Below, in pieces: positions 1 to 8,062 of a stretch of DNA of 64,000 nucleotides; positions within the stretch are counted from its first letter, which is position 1, and each line of letters starts with the position of its first letter. Position numbers and translations under genes: made by a program. The stretch lies in NCBI RefSeq assembly GCF_014483895.1, contig NZ_CP059987.1, positions 2,232,001 to 2,296,000 on the forward strand, written 5' to 3'. A model generated the notes under the pieces. The model had not been told where the DNA came from. It ran no database searches and was given only the letters and a program-made list of their open reading frames with translations. The DNA comes from Protaetiibacter sp. SSC-01. Lineage in GTDB: Bacteria > Actinomycetota > Actinomycetes > Actinomycetales > Microbacteriaceae.

Positions 1-505
1 CGGGGTCGGACACGAGCGAGGCGCCCTTCGGCAGCTCGAGCTCGCCGGCCGTGATGTGCGTGCCCTCCTCGAGGCCCTCGACGCTCACGACGACGTTCTC
101 GGGGATGTGCGTGGCCTCGGCCTCGATCGTGATGGTGGCGGCGTCGAGCGCGACGATCGTGCCGGCGAACGACTCGCCCTCGACGTGCACGGGCACGTCG
201 ACCTGGACCTTCTCGCCCTTCTTCACGACGATGAGGTCGACGTGCTCGATGATCTGGCGCACCGGGTCCTTCTGCACGTCCTTCACGAGGGCGAGCTGGC
301 TCGTGCCGGCGATGTCGAGGTCGAGCACGGCGTTCGCCTTGCGCAGGATGAGGCTGACCTCGTGGCCCGGCAGGGTCACGTGCTGCGGCTCGGTGCCGTG
401 GCCGTAGATGACGGCGGGGATCTTGCCGGCGGCGCGGATCTTGCGGGCAGCGCCCTTGCCGAACTGGTCGCGGACCTCCGCGACGAGCTTGTTGTCGTCG
501 GACAT
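1..505 (-). CDS. rplY: 50S ribosomal protein L25/general stress protein Ctc (3' end off the window)
   Basis: Binds 5S rRNA in the large ribosomal subunit; the longer actinobacterial form carries a C-terminal CTC domain. The visible 168 codons start MSDDNKLVAEVRDQFGKGAARKIR and contain the typical KIPAVIYGHG and HVDLIVV segments. The start ATG has an AAGGAG Shine-Dalgarno sequence 6 nt upstream. The gene runs off the left edge, so the C-terminus is not seen. In many actinobacteria the order is glmU-prs-rplY-pth; here prs lies about 15 kb away (prs start 16391). Identity is confident from the sequence pattern. Confidence 0.93.
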   Translation of the reverse strand, partial: MSDDNKLVAEVRDQFGKGAARKIRAAGKIPAVIYGHGTEPQHVTLPGHEVSLILRKANAVLDLDIAGTSQLALVKDVQKDPVRQIIEHVDLIVVKKGEKVQVDVPVHVEGESFAGTIVALDAATITIEAEATHIPENVVVSVEGLEEGTHITAGELELPKGASLVSDP

Positions 506-650
506 GGTGACTCCTTGTGGTGGGGACTGGGCCCCGTCGTGGATTGTTTTCAACTCGAACGCGCAACAGCGTGAGGAAAGACTCTGGGCCTGCCCACCGC
601 GTCGATCACGGATGCGACTCGCGCCGCATCCCTCGCCGAAGTTCCCGACG

Positions 651-656
651 ATTCTA
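651..656 (-). promoter_or_regulatory. possible -10 element (TAGAAT) upstream of rplY
   Basis: On the minus strand TAGAAT fits a sigma70-type -10 box about 146 nt before the rplY start. No convincing -35 is visible 17 nt upstream, so this is weak. It would give rplY a long leader. Confidence 0.3.
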
Positions 657-674
657 CACGCCCCGAAAGTCGCC

Positions 675-726
675 GTTCCGCGTGTTCGTTCCCGAAGGAA
701 CGGGTGCGAACACGCGGAACGGGAAC
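675..726. repeat. long palindromic element, copy 1
   Basis: Arms GTTCCGCGTGTTCG (675-688) and CGAACACGCGGAAC (707-720) are perfectly complementary over 14 bp and enclose a small inner hairpin TTCC-CGAA-GGAA (689-700). A second copy at 61479-61536 has the same core but with paired base changes that keep the stem. Both copies lie directly after the stop codon of a minus-strand gene, which suggests terminator or transcript-end function (inference). Confidence 0.85.
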
Positions 727-731
727 AAAGG

Positions 732-1763
732 TCAGTAGAACTCGCGCGTGTTGACGACGTTGAGCAGCGGCTCGCCGTCGAGGAAGCGGCGCGCGTTCTC
801 GGCGAAGAGCTCGGCGATGAGGCGCGGCTCATGGGGGCTGATGGCGGCGGTGTGGGGCGCGAGCACGACGTTCGGCAGCTCCCACAGGGGGCTCTCCTCG
901 GGCAGCGGCTCGACGGCGGTCACGTCGAGCACCGCGAGGCCGACGCGGCCGTCCTGCAGCGCCTCGATGAGCGCGGGTTCGTCGACGGTCGTACCGCGGC
1001 CGACGTTGACGACGGTCGCGCCGGGTTTGACGCTCGCGAGCACCTCGGCCGACAGCATCCCGCGCGTCGCCTCCGTGCCGGGCAGGGCGAGCACGATCGC
1101 GTCGGCCTCGGATGCCGCCTCCGCGAAGCGCTCGACGGGCACGATGCGCTCGACGTCCGCCTCGACCTCGCGGCGGTGCACGCCGACCACCCGGCAGCCG
1201 AGCGCCGTGAGCTTCGACGCCGTGAGTCGGCCGATCGCGCCGAGCCCGACGACGAGCACGGTCGTCTCGGCGAGCGAGTGGAGCGGCTCGCGCGGGCCCC
1301 ACTTCTTGTCGCGCTGCATGCCGAGCAGCCACGGGAGGCGCTTGGCGCCCGCGAGCACGCCGAAGACGGCGAACTCGGCGAGCGGCGTCGCGTGCACGCC
1401 CGCGGACGTCGTGAAGACGATGCGCTCGAGGTCGGCCTCCGCGAGCCGCGCGGCGCGCACCTGCTGCCCGCCACCCGCGGGGATCGTGTGCACCCACTGG
1501 AGGCCCGGATTGGCGGCGACCGTGCGGCCGAGCGCGCGCCCCGACTGGTCGGGCACGCCGAACAGCACGTCGGCCGAGTCGAGCAGCGCCTCGTAGCGCG
1601 CCTGCTCCTCGGGCGTGCGCTGCTTGGGCCCGACCATCCAGTCGATCTCGGGGTCGTTGAGCAGCTCCGGCTCCCACACCACCTCGAGGCGCTCGTCGCG
1701 CGCGATGAGCTCGACGAGGTCGGCGGCGAGCGGCGTGGCGATCACGACGCGCAGGCGGGTCAT
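732..1763 (-). CDS. D-isomer-specific 2-hydroxyacid dehydrogenase (GhrB/2-ketoaldonate reductase-like)
   Basis: A 343-residue NAD(P)-dependent enzyme that reduces 2-keto acids to D-2-hydroxy acids, or runs the reverse reaction. The Rossmann motif VVGLGAIG is at 171-178, and the catalytic triad is Arg256 (VGRGTTVDEPAL), Glu285 and His304 (APHTAAIS). The start ATG overlaps the gluconokinase stop as ATGA, so the two are probably translationally coupled. It is the last gene of the sugar-acid operon read from 7.9 kb. With a gluconokinase directly upstream, a 2-ketogluconate or related reductase role is attractive but unproven; glyoxylate/hydroxypyruvate reductase is an alternative. Confidence 0.85.
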   Translation of the reverse strand: MTRLRVVIATPLAADLVELIARDERLEVVWEPELLNDPEIDWMVGPKQRTPEEQARYEALLDSADVLFGVPDQSGRALGRTVAANPGLQWVHTIPAGGGQQVRAARLAEADLERIVFTTSAGVHATPLAEFAVFGVLAGAKRLPWLLGMQRDKKWGPREPLHSLAETTVLVVGLGAIGRLTASKLTALGCRVVGVHRREVEADVERIVPVERFAEAASEADAIVLALPGTEATRGMLSAEVLASVKPGATVVNVGRGTTVDEPALIEALQDGRVGLAVLDVTAVEPLPEESPLWELPNVVLAPHTAAISPHEPRLIAELFAENARRFLDGEPLLNVVNTREFY

Positions 1764-2281
1764 GCGGTCTCCAGTTCCTGTGCCGCGGCATCCGCGATGG
1801 CGAGCGGGGGCGCGGCGATGTCGTACACGAGCACGTGCTCGTCGGGCCCCGGCAGCTCGAGCGTCGCGAGCTGCGAGTCGAGCAGGGCGAGCGGCATGAA
1901 GTGATCGGGCTGGCTCGCCGTGCGCTCGTGCATGCGCTCGGCGAGCAGCTCGCGGGTGCCGTCGAGCAGCACGAAGCGGGCCCCCGGCGCGGCGGCGCGC
2001 AGCCGGTCGCGGTAGGCGCGGCGCAGCGCCGAGCACGCCACGACGACGGGCGAGTGCGCGAGCCGCTCCCCCACGGCGTCGAGCCACGGCCAGCGGTCGT
2101 CGTCGGTCAGCGGGATGCCGGCCGCCATCTTGGCGACGTTCGTCGCGGGGTGCAGGGCGTCGCCGTCGACGAAGGGGACGCCGAGCCGCTCGGCGAGCAG
2201 AGCACCGACCGTCGACTTGCCCGACCCCGAGACCCCCATGACGACGACGGGCGGCACGCGTCCGTGAGACTCCTGCGACAT
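1760..2281 (-). CDS. gntK: gluconokinase (GntK/IdnK family)
   Basis: Phosphorylates D-gluconate to 6-phosphogluconate in the cytoplasm. The 173-residue length is typical of the family. The Walker A motif GVSGSGKST is at residues 16-24, and FVDGDALHPATNVAKMAAGIPLTDDDR is the family signature region after it. The start MSQES is chosen because AAGGAG sits just upstream; a longer reading frame to 2308 has no such site. It sits between two 2-hydroxyacid dehydrogenases, and 6-phosphogluconate dehydrogenase is encoded at 8873, so its product has a partner enzyme in the same neighbourhood. Confidence 0.9.
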   Translation of the reverse strand: MSQESHGRVPPVVVMGVSGSGKSTVGALLAERLGVPFVDGDALHPATNVAKMAAGIPLTDDDRWPWLDAVGERLAHSPVVVACSALRRAYRDRLRAAAPGARFVLLDGTRELLAERMHERTASQPDHFMPLALLDSQLATLELPGPDEHVLVYDIAAPPLAIADAAAQELETA

Positions 2282-2335
2282 CCGGCTCCTTCTCCCCCGG
2301 CCAGTCAACCAGTCGTGCGGGCCGCTCGGTGCGCC

Positions 2336-3256
2336 TCAGTACCCGAGTGTCGTGTCGACGACGCCCACGAGGGGCTCGCCCGCGATGCGCCGCCGCACGT
2401 TCTCCTCGACGCGCGCCGCGAGCATGACGCGGATCATCTCGGGGGTGTCGGCGGTGTGCGGGGTCACGAGTGCGCGCGGCTCATCCCACAGCGGGTGACC
2501 CGCGGGCAGCGGCTCCGGGTCGGTCACGTCGAGGCCGGCGCCCGCGATCGCGCCGTCGCGCAGGGCGGCGACGAGCGCGTCCGTGTCGATGAGGCCGCCA
2601 CGCGCGATGTTGACGACGACAGCGGATGCGGGCAGCAGCGCGAGCCGGCGGGCGTCCATGAGCCCGGCGGTCTCGGGCGTGAGGGCCGCGGCGAGGACCA
2701 GCACGTCGGTGCGGGGCAGGTGCTCGTCGAGCTCGCCGAGGGCGACCGTGCGGGAGGCGCCCGGGAGCGGATCCCGCGAGCGCCGAACGACCGTGATGTC
2801 GGTGCGGTAGGGCTGAAGCAGGCGCACGAGCTCGCTCGCGATGCCCCCGCCGCCCACGACGAGCACCCGGCGGCCGAAGAGCGACTCCCCCGCTTGCGCG
2901 CCCCACTCGCGGGCGCGGGCGCGCTCGGTGAAGCGCCGCAGCACCGCGAGCGCGAGGGCGAGCGCGTGCTCGGCGACGGGCTCGGCGTAGGCGCCCTTCG
3001 CCGAGGTCCACGTGAGCCGCGGATCGAGCGTGCCGCGGAACGCCTCGATGCCCGCACCGCCGAGCTGCACCCAGTCGACCGAGCTCGCGTCGAGGAGCGC
3101 GCGCAGGCCGTCGGGACCGAGCGCGCACACGAGGCCCGTCGCCTCGGCGAGCGGCGTCACGCGGCCGCCGCCGCGCACGACGGCGCCGGCGAGCGCCTCC
3201 GCGAGCAGGGGGTCCGCGGCGGCGACGTGCACGGCATCCGTGCGCCCCGCGGTCAC
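2336..3256 (-). CDS. NAD-binding 2-hydroxyacid dehydrogenase (second copy in operon)
   Basis: A 306-residue member of the D-2-hydroxyacid dehydrogenase family with a glycine-rich VVGGGGIA segment at 134-141, Arg219 in NIARGGLIDTDAL, Glu248 and His267 (TPHTADT). The GTG start overlaps the upstream permease stop (GTGA), which fixes the start. It is only distantly similar to the paralogue at 732-1763, so the two probably act on different keto acids or carbon positions of one pathway. The lack of the C-terminal regulatory domain found in SerA (59759-61354) argues against serine synthesis. Confidence 0.85.
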   Translation of the reverse strand: MTAGRTDAVHVAAADPLLAEALAGAVVRGGGRVTPLAEATGLVCALGPDGLRALLDASSVDWVQLGGAGIEAFRGTLDPRLTWTSAKGAYAEPVAEHALALALAVLRRFTERARAREWGAQAGESLFGRRVLVVGGGGIASELVRLLQPYRTDITVVRRSRDPLPGASRTVALGELDEHLPRTDVLVLAAALTPETAGLMDARRLALLPASAVVVNIARGGLIDTDALVAALRDGAIAGAGLDVTDPEPLPAGHPLWDEPRALVTPHTADTPEMIRVMLAARVEENVRRRIAGEPLVGVVDTTLGY

Positions 3257-4044
3257 TTGACGGCTCCCGCCGTGAGGCCGCGTTCGAAGAAGCGCTGCAT
3301 CGAGAGGTACGCCACGACGACGGGCAGCGAGAGCAGCACGAGCGACGCGAAGATCTTCGGGGTGTCGCTGCCGTACTCGCTCGTGAAGTAGAGCGGCACC
3401 TGTGTGATGGCCTGCATCTCGGTGGACTGCAAAAGCAGGAGGGGCAGGAAGAACTCGTTCCACGACTGCAGGAAGGTCCACACGAGGACGACCGCGATGA
3501 TGGGCTTCGCGAGCGGCAGCACGACGCGCAGGAGCGTCGTGAACGAGCTCGCACCGTCGATCTTCGCGGCCTCGAGGATCTCGTCGGGCACCCCGTCGAG
3601 GAAGTTCCGCGTCACGAGCACCGTGAAGGGGATCGTGATGGCGGCGAGCGGGAGGATGACCGCGACGTAGGTGTTGAGCAGGCCGAGACGCAGCACGATC
3701 GTGAAGATCGGCACGATGAGCGCGATCGCCGGCAGCACGAGGCCGCCGAGCACGACGACGAAGAGCGTGTCGCGTCCTCGGAACCGCAGCTTGCTGAAGG
3801 CGAAGGCCGCGAGCATCGTGCACACGAAGACGAGCGCGACGGTGCCGCCCGAGATGATGAGGCTGTTGAGCATGAACCGCAGGAACGGGGTCTTCGTGAG
3901 CACGGCGAGGTAGTTCGCCGCGGGCCCCTGACCCTCGAAGCTCTTCGCGACGATCGCGACGAGCGGGAAGGCGAAGGGGATCGCGATGACGGTCGCGAGC
4001 AGCTGGATGATGATGCGCTCGCGCAGGCGGGTACGTCCGAACAC
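3253..4044 (-). CDS. carbohydrate ABC transporter permease (MalG/CUT1 type)
   Basis: A 263-residue inner-membrane subunit with six predicted membrane segments. The EAA-loop signature EILEAAKIDGAS...LPLAKP, which contacts the ATPase, is near residues 165-190. The GTG start lies 5 nt after the stop of the partner permease. The family imports oligosaccharides or sugar derivatives together with a lipoprotein receptor (4999-6327). No ATPase gene is present in this operon, so a shared MsiK-like ATPase encoded elsewhere is expected (inference from actinobacterial CUT1 systems). Confidence 0.92.
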   Translation of the reverse strand: MFGRTRLRERIIIQLLATVIAIPFAFPLVAIVAKSFEGQGPAANYLAVLTKTPFLRFMLNSLIISGGTVALVFVCTMLAAFAFSKLRFRGRDTLFVVVLGGLVLPAIALIVPIFTIVLRLGLLNTYVAVILPLAAITIPFTVLVTRNFLDGVPDEILEAAKIDGASSFTTLLRVVLPLAKPIIAVVLVWTFLQSWNEFFLPLLLLQSTEMQAITQVPLYFTSEYGSDTPKIFASLVLLSLPVVVAYLSMQRFFERGLTAGAVK

Positions 4045-4049
4045 GGTGA

Positions 4050-4934
4050 TCAGCCCTTCAGGGTCCGGTTGACGCGCATCTGGATGACGGTGAGCGCGAG
4101 CGAGAGGACGAGGAGGATGACGGACAGCGCCGCCGCGTAGCCGGCGTCGAATCCCTCGATCGCCTTCTTGTAGATGTACGTCGTGAGGAACTCCGTGCTG
4201 CGGCCGGGGCCGCCGCCCGTCGTGAGGTACACGAGCTCGAAGGTCTTGAGCGAGCCGATGATGCCGATGAGCACGAGCGTCGCGTGCGTTCCGCTCAGCT
4301 GGGGCACGACGACGCTCCACATCGTGCGGAAGCGGCCTGCACCGTCGAGCTGAGCCGCCTCGATGTGCTCCTGCGAGATCTGCGAGAGCGCCGCCTGGTA
4401 GAGCAGGAAGCTGAAGCCCGTCCACGCCCAGATGTTGATCGCGGCGATCGCGAAGAGCGCCGTGTCGGGGTTGGCGAGCCACGGCTGGGTGAGCGCGCCG
4501 AGGCCGACCGCCTCGAGCGCGGCGTTGACCGCGCCATCGGGCGAGAGCAGGTTTCGGAACGAGACCGAGATGACGGCGGGCGACAGCACGACGGGGAGGA
4601 ACATGACGACCTTGTAGACGCCGCGCAGCCACACGCCGCCCGACAGCAGGATGGCCATCGTGAGGCCGAGCAGCATCTGCACCGTGATCGTGATGACCGC
4701 GAACACGGCGACATGTCCGAGGGCCGTCCAGAGCACGGGGTCGGCGAAGGCGTCGACGTAGTTCTCGAGCCCGATGAAGACCTGGCCGTCTCCGATGCCG
4801 CTCCAGTCGAGCAGCGAGACGTAGCCGTTGTAGGCGACGCCGAGGTAGACGATGCCGACGACGACGATGAGCACGGGCAGCACGTAGAGGTAGCCCGTGC
4901 GGTTCAGTCCGAGACGCGCGGTGCGTCGAGTCAC
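4050..4934 (-). CDS. carbohydrate ABC transporter permease (MalF/CUT1 type)
   Basis: A 294-residue membrane subunit pairing with the 3253-4044 permease. It begins with a cytoplasmic arginine-rich stretch, then TM1 (YLYVLPVLIVVVGIVYLGVAY). The EAA motif IEAAQLDGAGRFRTMW...VPQL lies near residues 190-213. The ATG start and the distance to the binding-protein gene (64 nt, occupied by a perfect hairpin at 4961-4994) are consistent with one transcript whose downstream part is less abundant than the receptor gene. Confidence 0.92.
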   Translation of the reverse strand: MTRRTARLGLNRTGYLYVLPVLIVVVGIVYLGVAYNGYVSLLDWSGIGDGQVFIGLENYVDAFADPVLWTALGHVAVFAVITITVQMLLGLTMAILLSGGVWLRGVYKVVMFLPVVLSPAVISVSFRNLLSPDGAVNAALEAVGLGALTQPWLANPDTALFAIAAINIWAWTGFSFLLYQAALSQISQEHIEAAQLDGAGRFRTMWSVVVPQLSGTHATLVLIGIIGSLKTFELVYLTTGGGPGRSTEFLTTYIYKKAIEGFDAGYAAALSVILLVLSLALTVIQMRVNRTLKG

Positions 4935-4960
4935 GGTCGGAGCCTTTCGCGTGAAGGGGG

Positions 4961-4994
4961 CGTCGGGGCGGGACGCCGTCGTCCCGCCCCGACG
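4961..4994 (-). promoter_or_regulatory. perfect intra-operon hairpin behind the binding-protein gene
   Basis: Arms CGTCGGGGCGGGACG (4961-4975) and its exact complement (4980-4994) enclose a 4-nt loop. It starts 5 nt after the stop of the solute-binding-protein gene and has no following U tract. Such hairpins commonly protect the upstream mRNA 3' end or attenuate, raising receptor over permease levels. Confidence 0.75.
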
Positions 4995-4998
4995 GTTG

Positions 4999-6327
4999 TC
5001 AGGCCGCGTCGATCGCGGACTGGATCTGGGCTGCGGCGTCGGCGGGCGACAGCTGGCCGCTCGCCACCGCGGAGAGCGCCGTCACGAGCGCCTCCTTGAC
5101 GTCGGGGTTCGACACCTCACGCGGGCCGACGAGCGACTCGCCGCGGGTGATGAACTCCTCGATCGCCGCCGCCTGCTCCGGCGTCTTGACGTCGGAGAGG
5201 TCGATGCTCGAGCCGATGAGCGCCGGCGGACGCAGGGCGTCCGAGAGCACCGAGAGGCCCGTCTCCGAGCTCGTGAGCCAGTTCACGAGACGCGCCGCGG
5301 CATCCTTCGCGTCGCTCTGGGCCGAGACCGCCCAGCCGACGTCGGGACCGCCGAAGAGGGAACCCGGGGTGCCGCCCTCGACGACGAGCGGGAAGTCGGC
5401 CGGCATGAACACGGTGTCCGCGATCGCCTCGTCGCCGTACGTCTCGGCGTACTGCGCCATGCGGGCGTTCGTGGCGTCACGGAACTGCCAGCTGCCGAAC
5501 GGGATCATGGCCGCCTGGCCCGTGATGCGCGCGTCGTTCGCATCCGGGTACGCCGTCATGCCGAGCGCGCCCTCCTGCACGGCGCCCGACGTGAAGAGCT
5601 CCTGCCATGCCTCGAGCGCCTCGATCATCTCGGTCGAGTCGAAGTCCTCGTCGCCCGCGAGAGCCGAGTAGAAGTAGCCGGGCTCCACCTGGTTGGCGAC
5701 GATCTGGAAGAGGTCGAGGTTCGCGAAGCCGTCCTTCGCGCCCTGCACGAGGCCCTTCTTGCCGATCGCCTCGGCCGCGCGGTTGAACGCGACGAGCTCG
5801 TCGAGGGTCGTGGGCACGGCGAGCCCGAGCTCGTCGGCGACGCTCATGTTGACCCACATGAACCCGCCGGAGGACATGTACCAGGGCGCGGCGACCTGCT
5901 TGCCGTCGACGTTGTACTGGTCGCTGCCGTTGAGCTTGTCGGCCCAGTCGGAGCCGAGCTCGTCCTCGAGGTAGGGGGTCAGGTCGAGCGTGAGCGGCGC
6001 GAACTGCTCCGGGAAGACGCCGACCTGCAGGCCGAACACGTCGGGGCCGTCGGCCGTCGTCGCCGCGAGACGCACGGCGTTGACGTAGTCGCTCGCCTGG
6101 ATGAAGCGGTAGTTGACCTTGATGTCGGGGTTCTCGGCCTCGAACTTGTCGAAGTAGCCGGGAGCGCTCGCCTCGTCGGGGTTCCACCCCCAGACGTCGA
6201 GCGTGACGGGGCCGTCTGCCTCGCCGCCGCCGTCGGCGGGAGAGCAGGCGGCGAGCGCGACGGATGCCGCGACGAGTGCCGTGATGGCCGCCGCTGCGCG
6301 ACGACGCGGATTGCCGAACTTCATCAT
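4999..6327 (-). CDS. extracellular solute-binding lipoprotein of a CUT1 sugar ABC transporter
   Basis: A 442-residue receptor anchored outside the membrane. The signal peptide ends in the lipobox LAAC with the lipidated Cys28. A typical family 1 binding-protein fold follows: VTLDVWGWNPDEASAPGYFDKFEAENPDI near the N-terminus and repeated aromatic-rich ligand-site segments. It is transcribed before the two permease genes and after the ADP-ribosylglycohydrolase-family gene. The ligand is unknown; the operon enzymes suggest a sugar acid or a glycoside of one. Confidence 0.92.
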   Translation of the reverse strand: MMKFGNPRRRAAAAITALVAASVALAACSPADGGGEADGPVTLDVWGWNPDEASAPGYFDKFEAENPDIKVNYRFIQASDYVNAVRLAATTADGPDVFGLQVGVFPEQFAPLTLDLTPYLEDELGSDWADKLNGSDQYNVDGKQVAAPWYMSSGGFMWVNMSVADELGLAVPTTLDELVAFNRAAEAIGKKGLVQGAKDGFANLDLFQIVANQVEPGYFYSALAGDEDFDSTEMIEALEAWQELFTSGAVQEGALGMTAYPDANDARITGQAAMIPFGSWQFRDATNARMAQYAETYGDEAIADTVFMPADFPLVVEGGTPGSLFGGPDVGWAVSAQSDAKDAAARLVNWLTSSETGLSVLSDALRPPALIGSSIDLSDVKTPEQAAAIEEFITRGESLVGPREVSNPDVKEALVTALSAVASGQLSPADAAAQIQSAIDAA

Positions 6328-6397
6328 TCGATCCTCCTTGATTTTCCTGGTGTCGGGTGTCGGGTGACCGCCCGGCGGACGCCGGACGGTCGCGGGG

Positions 6398-7906
6398 TCA
6401 TGAGTCGATGGCGGGGCGGAAGGCGTGCTCGATCCAGAGGGCGCTCGGCATCTCGACGAGTCCGAGCACCCACTCGGCGGCGTCGCGCTCCTTCGGCGGG
6501 CGCTTCACGGCGATGACGAGCTCGTGCACGCCGGGCGTCGGCTCGAGGTCGACGAACTGGCCGACGGGCGCCTTGTCGGGCGCGGGGAACATGTACTGCG
6601 TTCCCTGGGCGCCGTGGAGGAACTCGCCGTCGAGCCACATGCGGAAGTGCTCGGTGCAGTTGAACATGAGGCGCGCGCGCTCGCGGCCGCGGGCGTCGAA
6701 GTGCGCGCGCAGCACGAGGATCGAGTCCTCGAAGTCGTCGCGCGGGAAGGTCGCCCACGTGCCGGCGAGGTGCGCCTCGCGGAACTCGACGCGGTCGGCA
6801 GGGGACGCCGAGCCCATCTGCGGCAGCTCGGTGTAGTCGCGCACGAGCCACTTGCCGTGCTCGCCGTTCGTGAAGCCGAGCTCGACGGGGATGCGGTACG
6901 CCTCCGGGTCGAAGTCGGCCTCGGCGGCCGCGGGGTAGCGTCCCTCGAGACGTTCGCCGAGCGACAGCACGAGGTCGGTGAACCCGTCGATCGTGGGCGG
7001 GGGCGTGATGCCGGTGATCTCCTTGTTGAGCACGAGGTCGCGCCCGATGGGGGCGAGCCAGCGCTCCTCGATCGACTCCGGGTCGAGGATGCCGAGCAGC
7101 GCCCCGAGCGACGCGGTCGAGCTGTCGGTGTCCTGACCGCAGTTGTTGCAGATGACGATGCGCTCGGAGAAGTCCGAGCCGGCGAGCCAGCCGAGCACGA
7201 CGAAGCCCGTGTTGGGGCGCACGTCGGTGAAGTCGGAGCGGCCGTAGCGCTCCATGATGCGCTCGCGGACGTCGATCCAGTCGTGACCCTCGGCGACCCA
7301 CGCGCGGGTGTCCTGCACGACCGCGCGGATCTCGCTGTCGGCGGGGAGCCCCGCGAGGGCGCCGTCGAGCAGGGCGTCGGTGTCGCTCTGCACGAAGGCG
7401 AGCGACTGCAGGCGGGCGAGGAACACCTCGGCCTCGATGCCGGGCCCGGCGTGGTCGAAGCACGCGTCCTCGTAGGCGTAGGCGGCGGCGCGGTCGGGGT
7501 CGCCGGGGGCGAGGCAGGCCCACAGCTCGCTGCGGATGGCGGCGCCCTCACCGGCGGCGAACCAGTTGTCGAACGATCCGGTGTAGGGCGGGCGGATGCC
7601 CTCGGCGAGGTTGCGCATGCCGACGCCGTACTCGTTCCACGGGAACTTGACGTGCCCGGCCCAGGCGTCGGCGAGCACGTGGCGGTCGACTGCGGGCTCG
7701 TCCATCTCGTCGATGACGCACGCGTAGAGCACCTGCAGGTCGAGGTCGTCGTTGGGGACCATCGTGGTGGGGACCGGGAAGTAGTAGGGCGCGTCGATGG
7801 GCCCCTCGAGACCCTCGAAGGTCTGGCCGAGGGTTCCCCCCACGGCCTTCCCGAGCCAGCAGCCCATGACCTTGCTCCGCAGCTCGGCCGTCGTCATTCC
7901 AGACAC
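6398..7906 (-). CDS. ADP-ribosylglycohydrolase-family protein with extra C-terminal domain
   Basis: About 502 residues. Residues 4-370 match the ADP-ribosylglycohydrolase fold: GCWLGKAVGGTLG near the N-terminus, an acidic pair in NDDLDLQ where classic members have TDDT, and the second metal site CGQDTDSSTAS. The first motif lacks the usual GDALG aspartate. The remaining ~130 residues (from about 380) look like a beta-rich carbohydrate-binding-type domain. The GTG start (VSGMTTAEL) is preferred because GAGAGGAAA precedes it; ATG at 7897 is the alternative. First gene of the sugar operon, so a role in cleaving an N- or O-glycosidic bond of the imported compound is more likely than protein de-ADP-ribosylation (inference). 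Confidence 0.8.
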   Translation of the reverse strand: MSGMTTAELRSKVMGCWLGKAVGGTLGQTFEGLEGPIDAPYYFPVPTTMVPNDDLDLQVLYACVIDEMDEPAVDRHVLADAWAGHVKFPWNEYGVGMRNLAEGIRPPYTGSFDNWFAAGEGAAIRSELWACLAPGDPDRAAAYAYEDACFDHAGPGIEAEVFLARLQSLAFVQSDTDALLDGALAGLPADSEIRAVVQDTRAWVAEGHDWIDVRERIMERYGRSDFTDVRPNTGFVVLGWLAGSDFSERIVICNNCGQDTDSSTASLGALLGILDPESIEERWLAPIGRDLVLNKEITGITPPPTIDGFTDLVLSLGERLEGRYPAAAEADFDPEAYRIPVELGFTNGEHGKWLVRDYTELPQMGSASPADRVEFREAHLAGTWATFPRDDFEDSILVLRAHFDARGRERARLMFNCTEHFRMWLDGEFLHGAQGTQYMFPAPDKAPVGQFVDLEPTPGVHELVIAVKRPPKERDAAEWVLGLVEMPSALWIEHAFRPAIDS

Positions 7907-7933
7907 GTCGTCGTGTTTCCTCTCGTCGGTGGC

Positions 7934-7954
7934 AAAAGTATTACCTATACTTTT
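7934..7954. promoter_or_regulatory. operator-like perfect dyad in the divergent promoter region
   Basis: AAAAGTAT (7934-7941) and ATACTTTT (7947-7954) form a perfect 8-bp inverted repeat with a 5-nt spacer. It covers the -10 box and most of the -10/-35 spacer of the operon promoter. The size and the GTAT/ATAC core suit a GntR-FCD dimer, so the adjacent regulator at 8063 is the likely binder. Confidence 0.7.
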
Positions 7955-7966
7955 TGAAAGAGTCAA
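7938..7966 (-). promoter_or_regulatory. sigma70-type promoter of the sugar-acid operon
   Basis: On the minus strand TTGACT (7961-7966) and TAATAC (7938-7943) are separated by exactly 17 nt. It drives the operon starting at 7906. This is the best consensus promoter in the window. Confidence 0.8.
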
Positions 7967-8062
7967 CTCGACCGCAGATCCCTTGCATCTGTTGCTGTCG
8001 CGCCGCGATCAGTACGCTGAGGCGAAGCGCACGGCTGAACAGATCATCCGAAAGGAACGACC

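Noticed and set aside
6398-7906. de-ADP-ribosylating partner of the DarT-like protein at 35084
   Set aside because: It belongs to a metabolic operon 27 kb away and lacks the classic GDALG motif, so a toxin-antitoxin link is not supported.
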